Numbered from the stretch's first letter, positions 35,398-45,424 are shown. The stretch: 64,000 nt of DNA from Opitutales bacterium (GCA_017531845.1 JAFXKI010000003.1:324354-388353), one strand, 5' to 3'. Program-made: numbers and translations. Notes: generated by a model from the letters alone, not told the origin.

Positions 35398-36549
35398 ATG
35401 ATTATTCTCGAAAAACCCTTTGTTTCAAACGAGCTCAAAGATTATCTCGAAGCCTCGCAAGTTGCCGTTTTGAAAAATGAAGTGGCGCTTGAAGCGGCGG
35501 AAACGCACACGCTCAATCTCATCGGAGACACCGAAGCACGGGAACGCATCGCTGCCGGCGAGCGCATTTACACGACTTCGGAAAACACGCTTGATTGGAT
35601 TTACGCCAACACGCCTGCCGGGAACGCGCTGACTGCTACAATTGATGCGATGAAGAACAAAGCGGCGATGCGGCGACTTCTCAAGTCCGTTTACCCGGAT
35701 TTCTTTTTCGAGGAAGTTGAGGCGGAAAAACTGCACAACATAGATTTCTCCTCCCTACCCTGCCCGGTTGTTTTAAAACCTTCGGTCGGTTTTTTCAGCG
35801 TCGGGGTTTACACAATCCGGACAAGGGAAGATTGGACGAATGCGCTTGCAGACATCGAAGCGACTTCCGCAAACTGGAAAAAACTTTACCCGGAAAGCGT
35901 GCTCGGGAACGGGAAATTCGTCATTGAAAAATATATACACGGAGAAGAATACGCCGTGGATGTATATTTTGACGACGACGGGAACGCGGTTATTTTAAAT
36001 ATTCTTAAACACGATTTTTCTTCGGAAAGTGATGTCAGCGACCGGCTTTACTACACCTCGAAAGAAATCATCACGGAAAAACTTTCTCCGCTGACGGCAT
36101 TTTTCAACCGTGTAAATACGGTTCTCGGAGCGCGCAATTTCCCGACGCACGTCGAATTGCGGATCGAAGCAAGCGGGCGGATTTCTCCGATTGAGTTCAA
36201 CCCCATGCGCTTTGCCGGTTGCTGTTGTACGGATGTCGGGCTCTTTGCCTACGGGATCCGCACTTACGATTATTTTCTCAATAACAAAAAACCGGACTGG
36301 GAAAAACTCCTCGAAGGCAAAGACGGGAAAATTTATACAATGTGCGTGCTGAACAAGCCCGTGCCCTGCCCGCCGATCCGGGAGTTTGACTACGATGCGC
36401 TCTGCAAAAAATTTGAATGCGTTCGCGCGGTGAGAAAATTTGATTTTCGGGAAAGCACCACTTTCGGATTTCTGTTCAGCGAAACCCGAAATACGGACGA
36501 GTTGAAATTCATCGTCAATTCCGACCTCAAGGAATTTATCCGAAGCTAA
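35398..36549 (+). CDS. ATP-grasp domain enzyme of unknown substrate
   Basis: 383 residues. ATP-grasp features: CPVVLKPSVGFFSVGVY (lysine and glycine-rich loop), KFVIEKYIHGEEYAVDVYFD (adenine-contact Glu and the GEEYAVD strand) and RISPIEFNPMRFAGCC (Mg ligands Glu/Asn). These enzymes ligate a carboxylate to an amine or thiol through an acyl phosphate. The first ~90 residues are not recognisable. The partner gene upstream encodes a degenerate P-loop protein. Substrate unknown. Confidence 0.75.
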   Translation: MIILEKPFVSNELKDYLEASQVAVLKNEVALEAAETHTLNLIGDTEARERIAAGERIYTTSENTLDWIYANTPAGNALTATIDAMKNKAAMRRLLKSVYPDFFFEEVEAEKLHNIDFSSLPCPVVLKPSVGFFSVGVYTIRTREDWTNALADIEATSANWKKLYPESVLGNGKFVIEKYIHGEEYAVDVYFDDDGNAVILNILKHDFSSESDVSDRLYYTSKEIITEKLSPLTAFFNRVNTVLGARNFPTHVELRIEASGRISPIEFNPMRFAGCCCTDVGLFAYGIRTYDYFLNNKKPDWEKLLEGKDGKIYTMCVLNKPVPCPPIREFDYDALCKKFECVRAVRKFDFRESTTFGFLFSETRNTDELKFIVNSDLKEFIRS

Positions 36550-36558
36550 AAAGCGGGC

Positions 36559-39500
36559 TCACTTCCGGCTTTGTTTTTTCCAAAACCGGAAGATTTTGAG
36601 TACCGCCACGAGCGAGAACAGGAACAGGAAAACCTCTAAGCCGTTCCCGTTTCCGGCTTTTTCTCTTTGGGGGAAAGAAAGAACTGCCCGGAATTTTGAA
36701 ATATCGTTTCCGTCAGCGGCGTATGTTTTTACGGAGCCATCCTTAAAATACGATTCCAAGAACCGTGAATTTTCATCCGGGGCGGAATCCGAAAAGGTTT
36801 CCGGCGCGCGCCCGAAAATCTCCAAAATTTCGGCAGATTCATTGCGTGCGCACAGGCTCCATGTTTCCTTCTCCGCGCCGACGATTTCTGCGGGAACGAG
36901 TTCCCACACCCGCCGCTCGCCGCGCTGAACGGGAACCGGCGCATGTTCGTAAACGACGGAAATTTCCACGGGTGCGGCTTCTTTCGCGAAAATCGGAAGC
37001 CACACGGAATTCTCTCCTTCGCCGCCGATCGGCACCACGCGGGCGGCACTTCCCGCGACGGAGACCGAGCGCAACACTCCGCCCTTGGGCAGGAGAATCC
37101 TAAGCACGTCGCTACGCTTCACATTCAGCGAAATCTGTTCTTCCGTTATCGCATTTTCCCGATTGTAAACCGTGTAGCGGCGCAAGGATTCCGCGTGAAA
37201 CGAATCCCGGTGAACATCCGAACGGCTTTCATTCCACGAGCGAACAGCTTCCGCGGAAATAGCGGATTCTGCCGGATATTTTTCCGCATATTTTTCCAGC
37301 ATCCAGCTTTTCCCGTCCAAAAACGGGCGCAATTCAGCGGGAACGTCCGCTTCCGCGACTTTTTCCGGAGAGTGGGATTTCAGTTCCGTAAACACGTTCC
37401 CGTTTTCCACCGCAAGCCACGCATTTTGGCGATCGGCATCCGCAACAAAAACACGAGGAATCCGCACAACATTTGTAAGCGGAAGCAGAGTAAAAAATTC
37501 CGCACTCACCCGGACGTTCCCGCGAATCGGTTTCGAAAAACGCAATTCGTAGGCAGACGGATTTTCCTCGGTCCGCGCGGTCGAAATTAAATCTTTTCCG
37601 AAAAAGCGAACGGCAAGCGCGTTGTCGGGAATGCGCACGCGCACGGAATCGCGCGCAACATTTTCTATTTCAAAAATCATATCCCAGTTCGAATGCGCGT
37701 AACGTCCGCTTGAACTTACGCGATGAAGCCAAGAAACACTTGTAAACGGCTTGGACTCCACGACTTGAAATTTCGCCGCCTCCGAGCCGCGGCTGTAATA
37801 CCGGAAGCGGAATGTGTCGCGCTCTCCGTCTTCCGAAGCTTCTTTAAACATTGTGCGCCCGGACGCGACGGGAACGAGCCGCAAGCCTTCGTCCACCGAA
37901 ATGGTGATTTCTCCCCTTTGGGATTTTGCGTTTTCGACCCAAAAATTCGGCAAAGTCCATTCCTTTGCGTCCTTCGGGAACGCCCCGGAAAGCCAGATCC
38001 GGAAATCCTGTTCTCCGAAAAGCGCCTGTTTTAAGCGAATCACAATGCGGGACGAACCGTCTTCCAAGGGAATTTTTTCCCAATAATTAAGCATTTCGCC
38101 CCGGATAACATCGACGTTGATTCCCGCCGGAATCCGGTATTCAAGATTGAAAACTTCCGCCCGGGAAACCGTTGCTGTCAGCTTAACCTCCGCTCTCACG
38201 GAATCGCTGTTTACGAAAAATTTTTCCTCGCCCGTTATGCGTAAATTCGGGCTGACGGCGGAAAGCTCCGCTTCAAATTCTCCGGCTTTATCCACAGAGC
38301 GGAACGCCCGCCGCAATCGCAATCCCGGATCGATCGCCATTCCCGCCGCCTCGAACGAACGGTTGAACTCGTCCTCGTCAATTGTTGCCAAATTCCCGAC
38401 ATAGACTGCGTCTACCTGCAAAGCTTCTCCGGTAGCGATCCCGATAGTGCTCACCTGCACATCACAGTCGAGAGCTTCCAATGCCGAAAATTTCTTCCGC
38501 ACGGGCAGGAAGCTGAGTTGCGTTTGTGTAAAAATCGACAGAGAAAAATCCGAAATTCTCGGTGCCGTAAACAGCACCGTCAGCAAGCCTGTTTCCCGAT
38601 TAAAATTCCAGCGATGAATCGCCGCTCCTTCAATTCGGGAAACGGAAAACGGTGCCGGAATCCGAATCCGTACGCGCGAGATTTCTCCCTGCGCAGGAAC
38701 GAATTTCATCACGTGCCGACCTTCGATAACGCCGGCAGAAGGAACGTAGAGATTTTCGCCCGAAGCGAACACGCGCAGAGCCTCGCGGGAGCGTTCACGT
38801 TCCCGCGGGTTCCAAAATACTTCCCGCTCGGCTTTGGGTTTAAAAACGATTTGTGCAATCTGAGATTTTTCGCCCCAAGGCGTCAGCGTTGTCGTAACGG
38901 CACCTTTCGCCGAAACCTGAACTTCCGCTCGGGGCACGTGCACCGTGGCAACATCCGCCGCCGCGCTCCCGGAAAGAATCGGAAATCCCCGTGCGTTTTC
39001 CTTGAGTGCAAGCTCGTAAGAAAATTTCGCGGAAAACGTTCCCGCGCGTTCCAAAACCACTTGATAAACGTAGCCGGAATCCTTGGAGCGAATGCGTTCC
39101 AAACGCAACATTGATTTTTCCGCCTTTTCAAAAGAAGTCAGCACCGCCGGCGACGCCAGCAAGTCAAAGCGGTCTCCGGCGTAGCCCGTAACCCGAATAT
39201 CTCCGCGGGCAACAATACGATCGGCGCGAACGTCTATCGCCTGTGTGATGCGGTCCGCAACGTCATGAGGAATCTCAATCTCCTCCGCAAGCGAAGGTAT
39301 TTCCACCGCCGTGCCGCCGGAAGCTTCGCCGCGCATATCTGACGGGAACGCCAATGCTAAACTTGCCGCCGCCAAAATCCAAAGCCCCGCACGCCCGATA
39401 TGCGCCGCGGAAATTTTTGAAACGCCCCGCACCGCCACAGGTGCAAGCAAGGCAAGAATCTCTACAAAAACCGTTGCCGCCACAAAGGCGGGAACACGAT

Positions 39501-42500
39501 ACGGAAAATCCTCAAGCGCAAAAATCGCCGCCGAAATATAAACCAGACTCCGCCCGGCAATCCGCAAGCGCAAACGTCGGCAAACGGTTCCGCAAAGCAA
39601 AAACGAAACGCCGAACACAAACAGGCAAACCAGAACAACTTCCGTCAATCCCAGCGGCAAGCCGCCGTTCAAAAAGTAAAATCTATGCAACGTAACCTCC
39701 AGCGCGACACCGGGCTCCGTCAATCCGGCAATGTAAACGGCTTCACCGTATTCCGGACAAACCGTCTCCACCAAACGCCACACGCACGCGATGGAAAACA
39801 CCGTTCCCGCCGCAAGCGCAACAACGCGAAGAATGCGATGTGTTTTTCTCCGACTCGAAATAAAACCGGAGACGGACAACGCAATTACCAAACACAAAAA
39901 CGCCAGCGCCGGCACATAAAAGCGCGTCAGCAAGCAATCGAGCAAACGCCCCCAAAATGCGGCATCGGGAACATCATTGAGCACTCTTCCGGAAACGGCT
40001 TCGTCCATCGTGTTTGAACTGACGACTCCGAAGCCGACAAAAACCGTGCGCATCACCGGAGCAAAAACCTTGGGAAACTCCAAACGGCGTTCCCGCGCAA
40101 AATCCTCTTTTTCGTTCACGGGTTCCATGCGCAGGCTGATTTCTCCGGTCTTTGGCGGAATCGGAAGCGCGATCGTCCCGTCCGGTAAATTTTTCGCACC
40201 CGCACACACGATTTTCATCCCTTCGGGAACGCCGATATTAAGTTCGGACGCACCAAGGGGGTTACAGCGATAAACGATGTCGCAACTCTGCCCGGCATTC
40301 GACGTGATTTGGGCTTCCGTAACGATAACTTTCGGCGTCGCTTCCTGCTTGGGAAGTCGCGTTTCCAAATGCAGGCGAAACGGTCTTTCAACAAATTGAT
40401 ACGCGCGGAAAAGAATAGAGCCTCCCCGACGGACATAATCGGGATTCGCATCCTTGAGCGGAAGCGTAGAAAGTGCGTGCACGGATTCTTCTCCCGCCAA
40501 GCTCAGTACGCGATCCGCAGTAATCAAAATCGTCCCCGAGTCGCTGACGACATTGTTCAATGCCGCGCCTTCAAACGGCTGCGATACGCCGTCTTCCCGT
40601 CCGCCTTCAAAGCTTGCCGAGACGGAAAACACATCGCTCAAGCCGCCGGAAAGCTGAACTTTCGCCACGCCGCGCTCATCCACCGTCCAATTGCGCACGG
40701 ATTCCCCCGAAACCGAAAGCACCTTCGCGCCCGCCGGGAACGCAATTTCCACTTCGGAAACGGGAACGCTACCCGGCGTGTAATCCACTTTGAGATTGCC
40801 GAAAATTTTATCGCGCCCGATCTTGTAAACGCAGGAGGAAACACCGCGCAAATCCGCCGGACGCGCCACCGGACAAATCCGCAACAAGGTTTTTCCTTCC
40901 CGACGGCGAAACGCCATTTCCGGCGGGCTCTTTTCGCTAAATTCCGTCGGGGAAATTTCCGCCAAATTCTCTTCCGCCTCCGGCAAAAGGCGAATCTGCT
41001 TCCGGGCAGAAACACCGATTTCTCCGGAAACGAAATGAGCCTGCGGAAACAGGCACGAACGCAACTCCGCAATCTGCCCGAGAGCGGCAGCTTCCTTTTG
41101 AAAAGCCAGCGCGAATTTACCCTCGCCCAAAAGCGGCTCCGAAAAAACCACCTTGAGAAGCCGGTATCGCGGCGTTTCCGGATTTTCGACCAATTCATGG
41201 CTCGCGACAATTTCCGAATCAAGCGAGACCAGGCTCAAGTCGTCAGGAACGAGAACGTGCATTTCGTAAAGCGGAGCATCATGCACTTCAAAACTGATAA
41301 GCTGCCCGGAGCTGATTTTTCCCTCGTCAAAAAACCAACGTTCCCGCGGCGTTACAATCAGGTCGGAATAAATAAAATCCGCTTTAACCCGGAGCTTTTC
41401 AATTTCGCTCGAAAGGCGGTAAACGGAAGCTTCATCCTCCGAAACATCTTTTTTGAAAAAACTTCCGTCCGCCGGAAATTCCGAAGCAACGATTTGAGTC
41501 ATTCCCGCATGCGGGAGCGCCTCACAGCGAATCCCGATTCCGTTGCGCAAACGCAAAACTTCGTTGTTGCGCACACACACGGATGCAAGCGGAATCCCTT
41601 CCCAATCCTTGCGCGCCGGCACCAGCCGGATCGGCTCCAACGTAGCCGGGCATTCGATTGCCCGCGTCTGAGAAATCACCCGCAATCTGTAGTTTTCAGA
41701 CTTCGGCTGGCTCAAGCGCACGGACAAACCGCGCTTCCCGTTTTCCAACGGAATCAGCGTCCACGAAAGCAAATCCTGCCCCGAAACCGAAAGCACATCG
41801 CCCGTTCCCGCCATTTCAAAAAACAAAGAAGAAAGCTCGCCCTGAGAAATTGTAAAATTCAACTCGCTTTTCTGCCGCAACACACCCGTCGTGATCTGCA
41901 TTTCCGAAACGGAATCTATCGCGTAAACGGCGGCGGAAAATTCCGGCGGAGTCGGAATGCTCGGGCGCCATCTCAGATCCAGTGCCCCGCTCGACGGCAA
42001 AAATCCTTCAAAAGTCCGTTCCCGGTTCATTTGCGGAATCGAAACATTATCCGTCGCAAAAACCGTGTCCGACGGCATTCCCTTTAGCGAATACGGAGCA
42101 ACTTGCGCCACGGGAACGCAAAAATTTATCTGCCGCCACCCGTCGATTTCACGAATCTCCGCGTCAAAAAGCAAATCCACATCAAATTCACCGCGCGCCG
42201 GAAACCGCAACAAATACTCGGACTCCCCGCTTTTTTTGTCCGTTTTTGCCAAAACGACAAAATCGTTTTTTTCCGGAAAATCCAAAAGCGCCGCGTTCCC
42301 GGTCAATACGGGAACCTCAGCTCCGATTTCGCGCACCAAAGCTTTTGCCCGAAGCCGGAAACGCGCGCCGAAAGCCCCTACATCGCCGGACAAAGAAAAC
42401 TTTTCGAGCGAAACCGGCGCCAGCAATTCATTCGCCCGAGCAATGTCCAAGCGTAACGAAGGCGTTCCCAAAATACTGTAATTGATTTGCGAACGCGTCC

Positions 42501-43065
42501 GCGTACCCAACGGAATTAGTCCGCGCTCCTGCTTCGCATACAAACGCAAATCGGCGGACGCCAAAAACTGCACGACACCGACGAATGCGGCAGAATCCAC
42601 TCCGGAAAAAATCAGCGGCGAAATCGTCGTCGGCAACTTCAGCGGCTGACGCCCGGAAATTGTCAGCGTAAATTGTTTTTCCTCTCCCAAGTCCTTCGGT
42701 CGGATTTCCAAAAACGTTCTCGAATTCTCGCGGCGAATACTCCAGTCCTTAACTTTTTCTCCGGAAACATTAAAAATTTCGCCCTGCCCGTTCCCGATTC
42801 CGAAAACCTCGAGCGTAACCTTGTCCATTTCGCCCTGCAAAATATCCACCGTCGCCCGCGCATTTACGACGGCTTCGCGTTCCCGAATGAAAAAAGATTC
42901 GTTGAGCGCAATTTTGTAAAAAAGTTTCTCGGGCGCGGCGAGAGCAACGGGAACGTTTTCCGACTCCGCCGAAGCAACAGGCTCGCTCGAAGAACAAACC
43001 CCGATCGGAGAAAACAGATACGCAAAAATGAGCGAAAAAAAGCCAACGAGAAAAAACTTTCGCAT
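36559..43065 (-). CDS. Giant modular membrane protein, 2168 residues
   Basis: Not recognised. The ATG at 43065 opens a signal peptide (RKFFLVGFFSLIFAYLFSPI). Most of the chain is beta-rich and built from a recurring ~70-residue module with the pattern V-x-G-x(3-4)-hydrophobic-x2-W, for example IFNVSGEKVKDWSI, VLSVSGQDLLSWTL, VLSVSGESVRNWTV, VSRIEGAAIHRWNF and VDVIRGEMLNYWEK. About five membrane helices cluster at residues 1040-1235, dividing two extracytoplasmic halves, and a last helix lies near 2142-2163 with the basic tail WKKQSRK. This suggests an envelope-spanning scaffold anchored in the inner membrane. Codon and octamer use match the neighbours. No enzymatic motif seen. Confidence 0.7.
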   Translation of the reverse strand: MRKFFLVGFFSLIFAYLFSPIGVCSSSEPVASAESENVPVALAAPEKLFYKIALNESFFIREREAVVNARATVDILQGEMDKVTLEVFGIGNGQGEIFNVSGEKVKDWSIRRENSRTFLEIRPKDLGEEKQFTLTISGRQPLKLPTTISPLIFSGVDSAAFVGVVQFLASADLRLYAKQERGLIPLGTRTRSQINYSILGTPSLRLDIARANELLAPVSLEKFSLSGDVGAFGARFRLRAKALVREIGAEVPVLTGNAALLDFPEKNDFVVLAKTDKKSGESEYLLRFPARGEFDVDLLFDAEIREIDGWRQINFCVPVAQVAPYSLKGMPSDTVFATDNVSIPQMNRERTFEGFLPSSGALDLRWRPSIPTPPEFSAAVYAIDSVSEMQITTGVLRQKSELNFTISQGELSSLFFEMAGTGDVLSVSGQDLLSWTLIPLENGKRGLSVRLSQPKSENYRLRVISQTRAIECPATLEPIRLVPARKDWEGIPLASVCVRNNEVLRLRNGIGIRCEALPHAGMTQIVASEFPADGSFFKKDVSEDEASVYRLSSEIEKLRVKADFIYSDLIVTPRERWFFDEGKISSGQLISFEVHDAPLYEMHVLVPDDLSLVSLDSEIVASHELVENPETPRYRLLKVVFSEPLLGEGKFALAFQKEAAALGQIAELRSCLFPQAHFVSGEIGVSARKQIRLLPEAEENLAEISPTEFSEKSPPEMAFRRREGKTLLRICPVARPADLRGVSSCVYKIGRDKIFGNLKVDYTPGSVPVSEVEIAFPAGAKVLSVSGESVRNWTVDERGVAKVQLSGGLSDVFSVSASFEGGREDGVSQPFEGAALNNVVSDSGTILITADRVLSLAGEESVHALSTLPLKDANPDYVRRGGSILFRAYQFVERPFRLHLETRLPKQEATPKVIVTEAQITSNAGQSCDIVYRCNPLGASELNIGVPEGMKIVCAGAKNLPDGTIALPIPPKTGEISLRMEPVNEKEDFARERRLEFPKVFAPVMRTVFVGFGVVSSNTMDEAVSGRVLNDVPDAAFWGRLLDCLLTRFYVPALAFLCLVIALSVSGFISSRRKTHRILRVVALAAGTVFSIACVWRLVETVCPEYGEAVYIAGLTEPGVALEVTLHRFYFLNGGLPLGLTEVVLVCLFVFGVSFLLCGTVCRRLRLRIAGRSLVYISAAIFALEDFPYRVPAFVAATVFVEILALLAPVAVRGVSKISAAHIGRAGLWILAAASLALAFPSDMRGEASGGTAVEIPSLAEEIEIPHDVADRITQAIDVRADRIVARGDIRVTGYAGDRFDLLASPAVLTSFEKAEKSMLRLERIRSKDSGYVYQVVLERAGTFSAKFSYELALKENARGFPILSGSAAADVATVHVPRAEVQVSAKGAVTTTLTPWGEKSQIAQIVFKPKAEREVFWNPRERERSREALRVFASGENLYVPSAGVIEGRHVMKFVPAQGEISRVRIRIPAPFSVSRIEGAAIHRWNFNRETGLLTVLFTAPRISDFSLSIFTQTQLSFLPVRKKFSALEALDCDVQVSTIGIATGEALQVDAVYVGNLATIDEDEFNRSFEAAGMAIDPGLRLRRAFRSVDKAGEFEAELSAVSPNLRITGEEKFFVNSDSVRAEVKLTATVSRAEVFNLEYRIPAGINVDVIRGEMLNYWEKIPLEDGSSRIVIRLKQALFGEQDFRIWLSGAFPKDAKEWTLPNFWVENAKSQRGEITISVDEGLRLVPVASGRTMFKEASEDGERDTFRFRYYSRGSEAAKFQVVESKPFTSVSWLHRVSSSGRYAHSNWDMIFEIENVARDSVRVRIPDNALAVRFFGKDLISTARTEENPSAYELRFSKPIRGNVRVSAEFFTLLPLTNVVRIPRVFVADADRQNAWLAVENGNVFTELKSHSPEKVAEADVPAELRPFLDGKSWMLEKYAEKYPAESAISAEAVRSWNESRSDVHRDSFHAESLRRYTVYNRENAITEEQISLNVKRSDVLRILLPKGGVLRSVSVAGSAARVVPIGGEGENSVWLPIFAKEAAPVEISVVYEHAPVPVQRGERRVWELVPAEIVGAEKETWSLCARNESAEILEIFGRAPETFSDSAPDENSRFLESYFKDGSVKTYAADGNDISKFRAVLSFPQREKAGNGNGLEVFLFLFSLVAVLKIFRFWKKQSRK

Positions 43066-43140
43066 GCGTAGAATTAAATACGTTTCCCGCACGCGTTTAA
43101 ACACAGAAATTAAAAGGAAACGTTCCCGTCGCGAAAAGAA

Positions 43141-43362
43141 GGAAACCACGAATAAACACAAATATTCACGAATGTTTTAACGTAAAGAAATTTTCGCCGC
43201 AGGGCGTTCCCGTGCGAAGCAAAATTTTCTTTCGCGGGTAGAGCAAAGATTCTCGCGCAAAGACGCGAAGACGCAAAAAAATACTTTGCCGTAAAAAATA
43301 TCCGTGTGATTCCGTGTTCATCTGTGGTTCCGAAAACTTCGCGGCTTAGCGGCTTCGCGCGA
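43141..43362. repeat. Dispersed intergenic repeat, composite copy
   Basis: This 372-bp gap (43066-43437) has no gene. It holds AACCACGAATAAACACAAAT near 43144, CGCAAAGACGCGAAGACGC near 43255, and GTGTTCATCTGTGGTTCC near 43314 with GCGGCTTAGCGGCTTCGCGC after it. These are the words of the other dispersed copies. Two octamer copies are also here. Confidence 0.55.
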
Positions 43363-43399
43363 GAAAAAAAACGTTCCCGCAACCGAAGCTGCGGGAACT
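43363..43399 (-). terminator. Terminator from an inverted motif pair
   Basis: On the minus strand GTTCCCGCAGC, TTCG and GTTGCGGGAAC form an 11-bp stem with one G-T pair, followed by a T-rich run. It is downstream of the short PEP-CTERM gene. Confidence 0.85.
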
Positions 43400-43437
43400 C
43401 CACACTTAATATAATTATGAATTAATATATTACTAAA

Positions 43438-44217
43438 TTATTTGCGGCGGCGACGCGAAGCCACGAGCGCAAGAGCTCCGAGACCCGCAAGCATACCGAA
43501 CGCCGACGGCTCGGGAACGACAAGAGCCTCGCTTGCTGCACTCATTTGTGTTTCGGACGCGATCCCTGAATATACTGATACGCCTGTTACGTAGCTAGAT
43601 GCGACATAAATCACATCGTACTCTTTATCACTTTTTAAATTGGCCCATGCGAGCGCACCGGTATTTCCATTCGTAGAGTTAGTCCCCACATAGCCCGTCC
43701 CGGATTTGTTATATACCGCAGTTCCACCCTTATTTCCATCACGCATGGACGACTCCAATGTTAGCGAGACATAAGAACGATTTTCTGCCACATACGCATC
43801 ATTCAACAACGTAGACCATGTAATGCTCCATGCCGACGTATTGCTATATACACTATCTTGCCAAGCGAGCTGAATCCCCGATCCCGTTGCAATAAGCCCA
43901 ATAGCTCCAGTTGTAACGTCAGCGTCCGTACGGTAATCCAACAGAATTGTTGATCCATTATACGTTAAATTCGATTCAGAAATACCAAGAGCTGTTAAAT
44001 CAATGTTAATTGTCGTAGACGCAACATAACGCGAAGTTTCGCCGTCTTTCTTCAACTCAAAAAGGGAGCTTCCGCTCAAACAGCCAGTTTCCGCAGAGTA
44101 CGAAACATTTCCGGAATAATCCTTGGTTAAGTCCGTAAGCGTAATGATAGTTTCCGCCGCTCCTGCGAACGCGGTTCCTGCGGCGAGGAGAGCCGCGAGC
44201 GTGATGTATTTTTTCAT
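43438..44217 (-). CDS. Secreted PEP-CTERM protein
   Basis: 259 residues. The ATG at 44217 opens a clean signal peptide (KKYITLAALLAAGTAFAGA). The mature part (TDLTKDYSGNVSYSAETGCL onwards) is Ser/Thr-rich and beta-like, with no enzyme motif. The C-terminus is a PEP-CTERM signal: VPEPSAFGMLAGLGALAL then ASRRRRK. It is therefore predicted to be exported and sorted by exosortase. AT content is higher than in flanking genes and no octamer occurs in the mature region; the one copy (near 43517) falls at the PEP motif. Confidence 0.8.
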   Translation of the reverse strand: MKKYITLAALLAAGTAFAGAAETIITLTDLTKDYSGNVSYSAETGCLSGSSLFELKKDGETSRYVASTTINIDLTALGISESNLTYNGSTILLDYRTDADVTTGAIGLIATGSGIQLAWQDSVYSNTSAWSITWSTLLNDAYVAENRSYVSLTLESSMRDGNKGGTAVYNKSGTGYVGTNSTNGNTGALAWANLKSDKEYDVIYVASSYVTGVSVYSGIASETQMSAASEALVVPEPSAFGMLAGLGALALVASRRRRK

Positions 44218-44356
44218 AGATTTACAATAATGTTTGAGTGTTAAAAAAAGTATTAAAGGAATCGGGCAAACGGGCGTCCCCGCCGATTTGTCCCAATTCT
44301 TAGCGCGAATTGTCGCAAAAAAAAAAGTCTCCGTCAAGCACGTTTTGAAAAAAAAA

Positions 44357-44420
44357 ATCCGTGCCATTCGGTGTTCATCCGTGGCTTCCAAAAACTTTGC
44401 GGATTCGCGGCTTGGCGCGA
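44357..44420. repeat. Dispersed intergenic repeat, copy 3
   Basis: AATCCGTGCCATTCGGTG, then TTCATCCGTGGCTTCC and a GCGGATTCGCGGCTTGGCGCG tract in sequence parallel the block at 43297-43362. The 291-bp gap 44218-44508 has no gene. An inverted octamer pair lies at about 44449-44487. Confidence 0.55.
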
Positions 44421-44508
44421 AAAAAAAACGAGAACGCGCTTTGCCCCGTTCCCGAAAAATTTTCCACTTCCTAATTTTCGCGGGAACGCTTATCTTTTTA
44501 TGCTAATT

Positions 44509-45294
44509 ATGTCAGACAACAACGAACAACCCAGACAGCAGACAATCAGCCTTCCGGCGATTGCCCAAAATTTCTTCGGCACGCTTCAACGCCACTTCGA
44601 CCTGCTCGCCTTCAATCTTGCGGCGACGCAATCCGTCGACGCCGAAAAATACAATCATTTTTCCTCGCTTACGAAAATGATGCCGGTTGCGCAACTTCAC
44701 CGCAATTTTGACCAAATGAAAAGCTTCGCGCACGGATTGATGCTCCGCCAATCCGTTAACGATTTGCTTTCGATGGTTGCCGCCTGCATGGACAACTGCC
44801 ACTTGCTGTGCACGCTTTTTGCGAACAAAAAGGCAATGGAAGCCGACCCGAAATCCGCCAACGAGCTTGTCGGGCGCAAGCAGGAAGCCTTTGTCAACTC
44901 CGCTCTTCAGGATAAGTTTGAAGTTTTTGAAAAAGAATTCGGCATTCTCTGCGAGCTCGAAGACGGCATCACCAACATGGCAATCGCCCTGCGCTCGCTC
45001 ATGCAAAACAACGGCGTCGTTACCGCCGAAGACGTGGACGACGACGGCGAACTTGTTTTTGAATTCAAAACGGTCCAAACGATTCAGCCCGCCAAGGAAG
45101 GCGAACGCCCGGAAGTGCGCCTTGCCGATACCCGCCGCGCGTTCAAAGCGGGAGACACGATTGATCTCACCAACAGCGAGCTTCTCAGCCTGAACACCAC
45201 GGTTGCGGCATTCTTTGATGCGCTTTTCAAATCCGTTGCCGCGTTCGGCAAAAAGACCATGGGCGGTGCAGCAGGAGAAAAAGCCGATGCGTAA
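44509..45294 (+). CDS. Conserved-looking protein of unknown function
   Basis: 262 residues, not recognised. Helical and slightly acidic, with Gln/Asn-rich start MSDNNEQPRQQT and segments LSMVAACMDNCHLLCTLF and CELEDGITNMAIALRSLMQ. No signal peptide or membrane segment. An ATG nine bases upstream is an equal choice; neither has a clear ribosome-binding site. It heads a tight four-gene run (this gene, a lipoprotein, an AmpG-like permease, an M16 protease) with overlaps or gaps under 10 bases, so it is probably linked to envelope or peptide turnover. Confidence 0.6.
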   Translation: MSDNNEQPRQQTISLPAIAQNFFGTLQRHFDLLAFNLAATQSVDAEKYNHFSSLTKMMPVAQLHRNFDQMKSFAHGLMLRQSVNDLLSMVAACMDNCHLLCTLFANKKAMEADPKSANELVGRKQEAFVNSALQDKFEVFEKEFGILCELEDGITNMAIALRSLMQNNGVVTAEDVDDDGELVFEFKTVQTIQPAKEGERPEVRLADTRRAFKAGDTIDLTNSELLSLNTTVAAFFDALFKSVAAFGKKTMGGAAGEKADA

Positions 45295-45418
45295 GTTCGC
45301 AAAACTTATCCTCTTCCTGCTGGCGCTTGCGGGAACGCTTGCGCTCGCTGCGTGCGGCGGACCGAAAGTCTTTCACTACGGGAACGGCAAACCTAACGTT
45401 ACCGTCGAGCAAGGTTAA
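45287..45418 (+). CDS. Small lipoprotein, 43 residues
   Basis: RKFAKLILFLLALAGTLALA is a lipoprotein signal, and lipobox LALAAC places the lipidated Cys at residue 22 or 23. The mature peptide is only about 20 residues (starting GGPKVFHYGNGKPN). The ATG overlaps the 3' end of the previous gene by 8 bases, suggesting translational coupling. Too short for a functional assignment. Confidence 0.65.
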   Translation: MRKFAKLILFLLALAGTLALAACGGPKVFHYGNGKPNVTVEQG

Positions 45419-45424
45419 AAAACG

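Noticed and set aside
40309-42087. Plus-strand open frame of 592 codons
   Set aside because: Antisense to the giant modular protein; Arg/Asn-rich with no start context.
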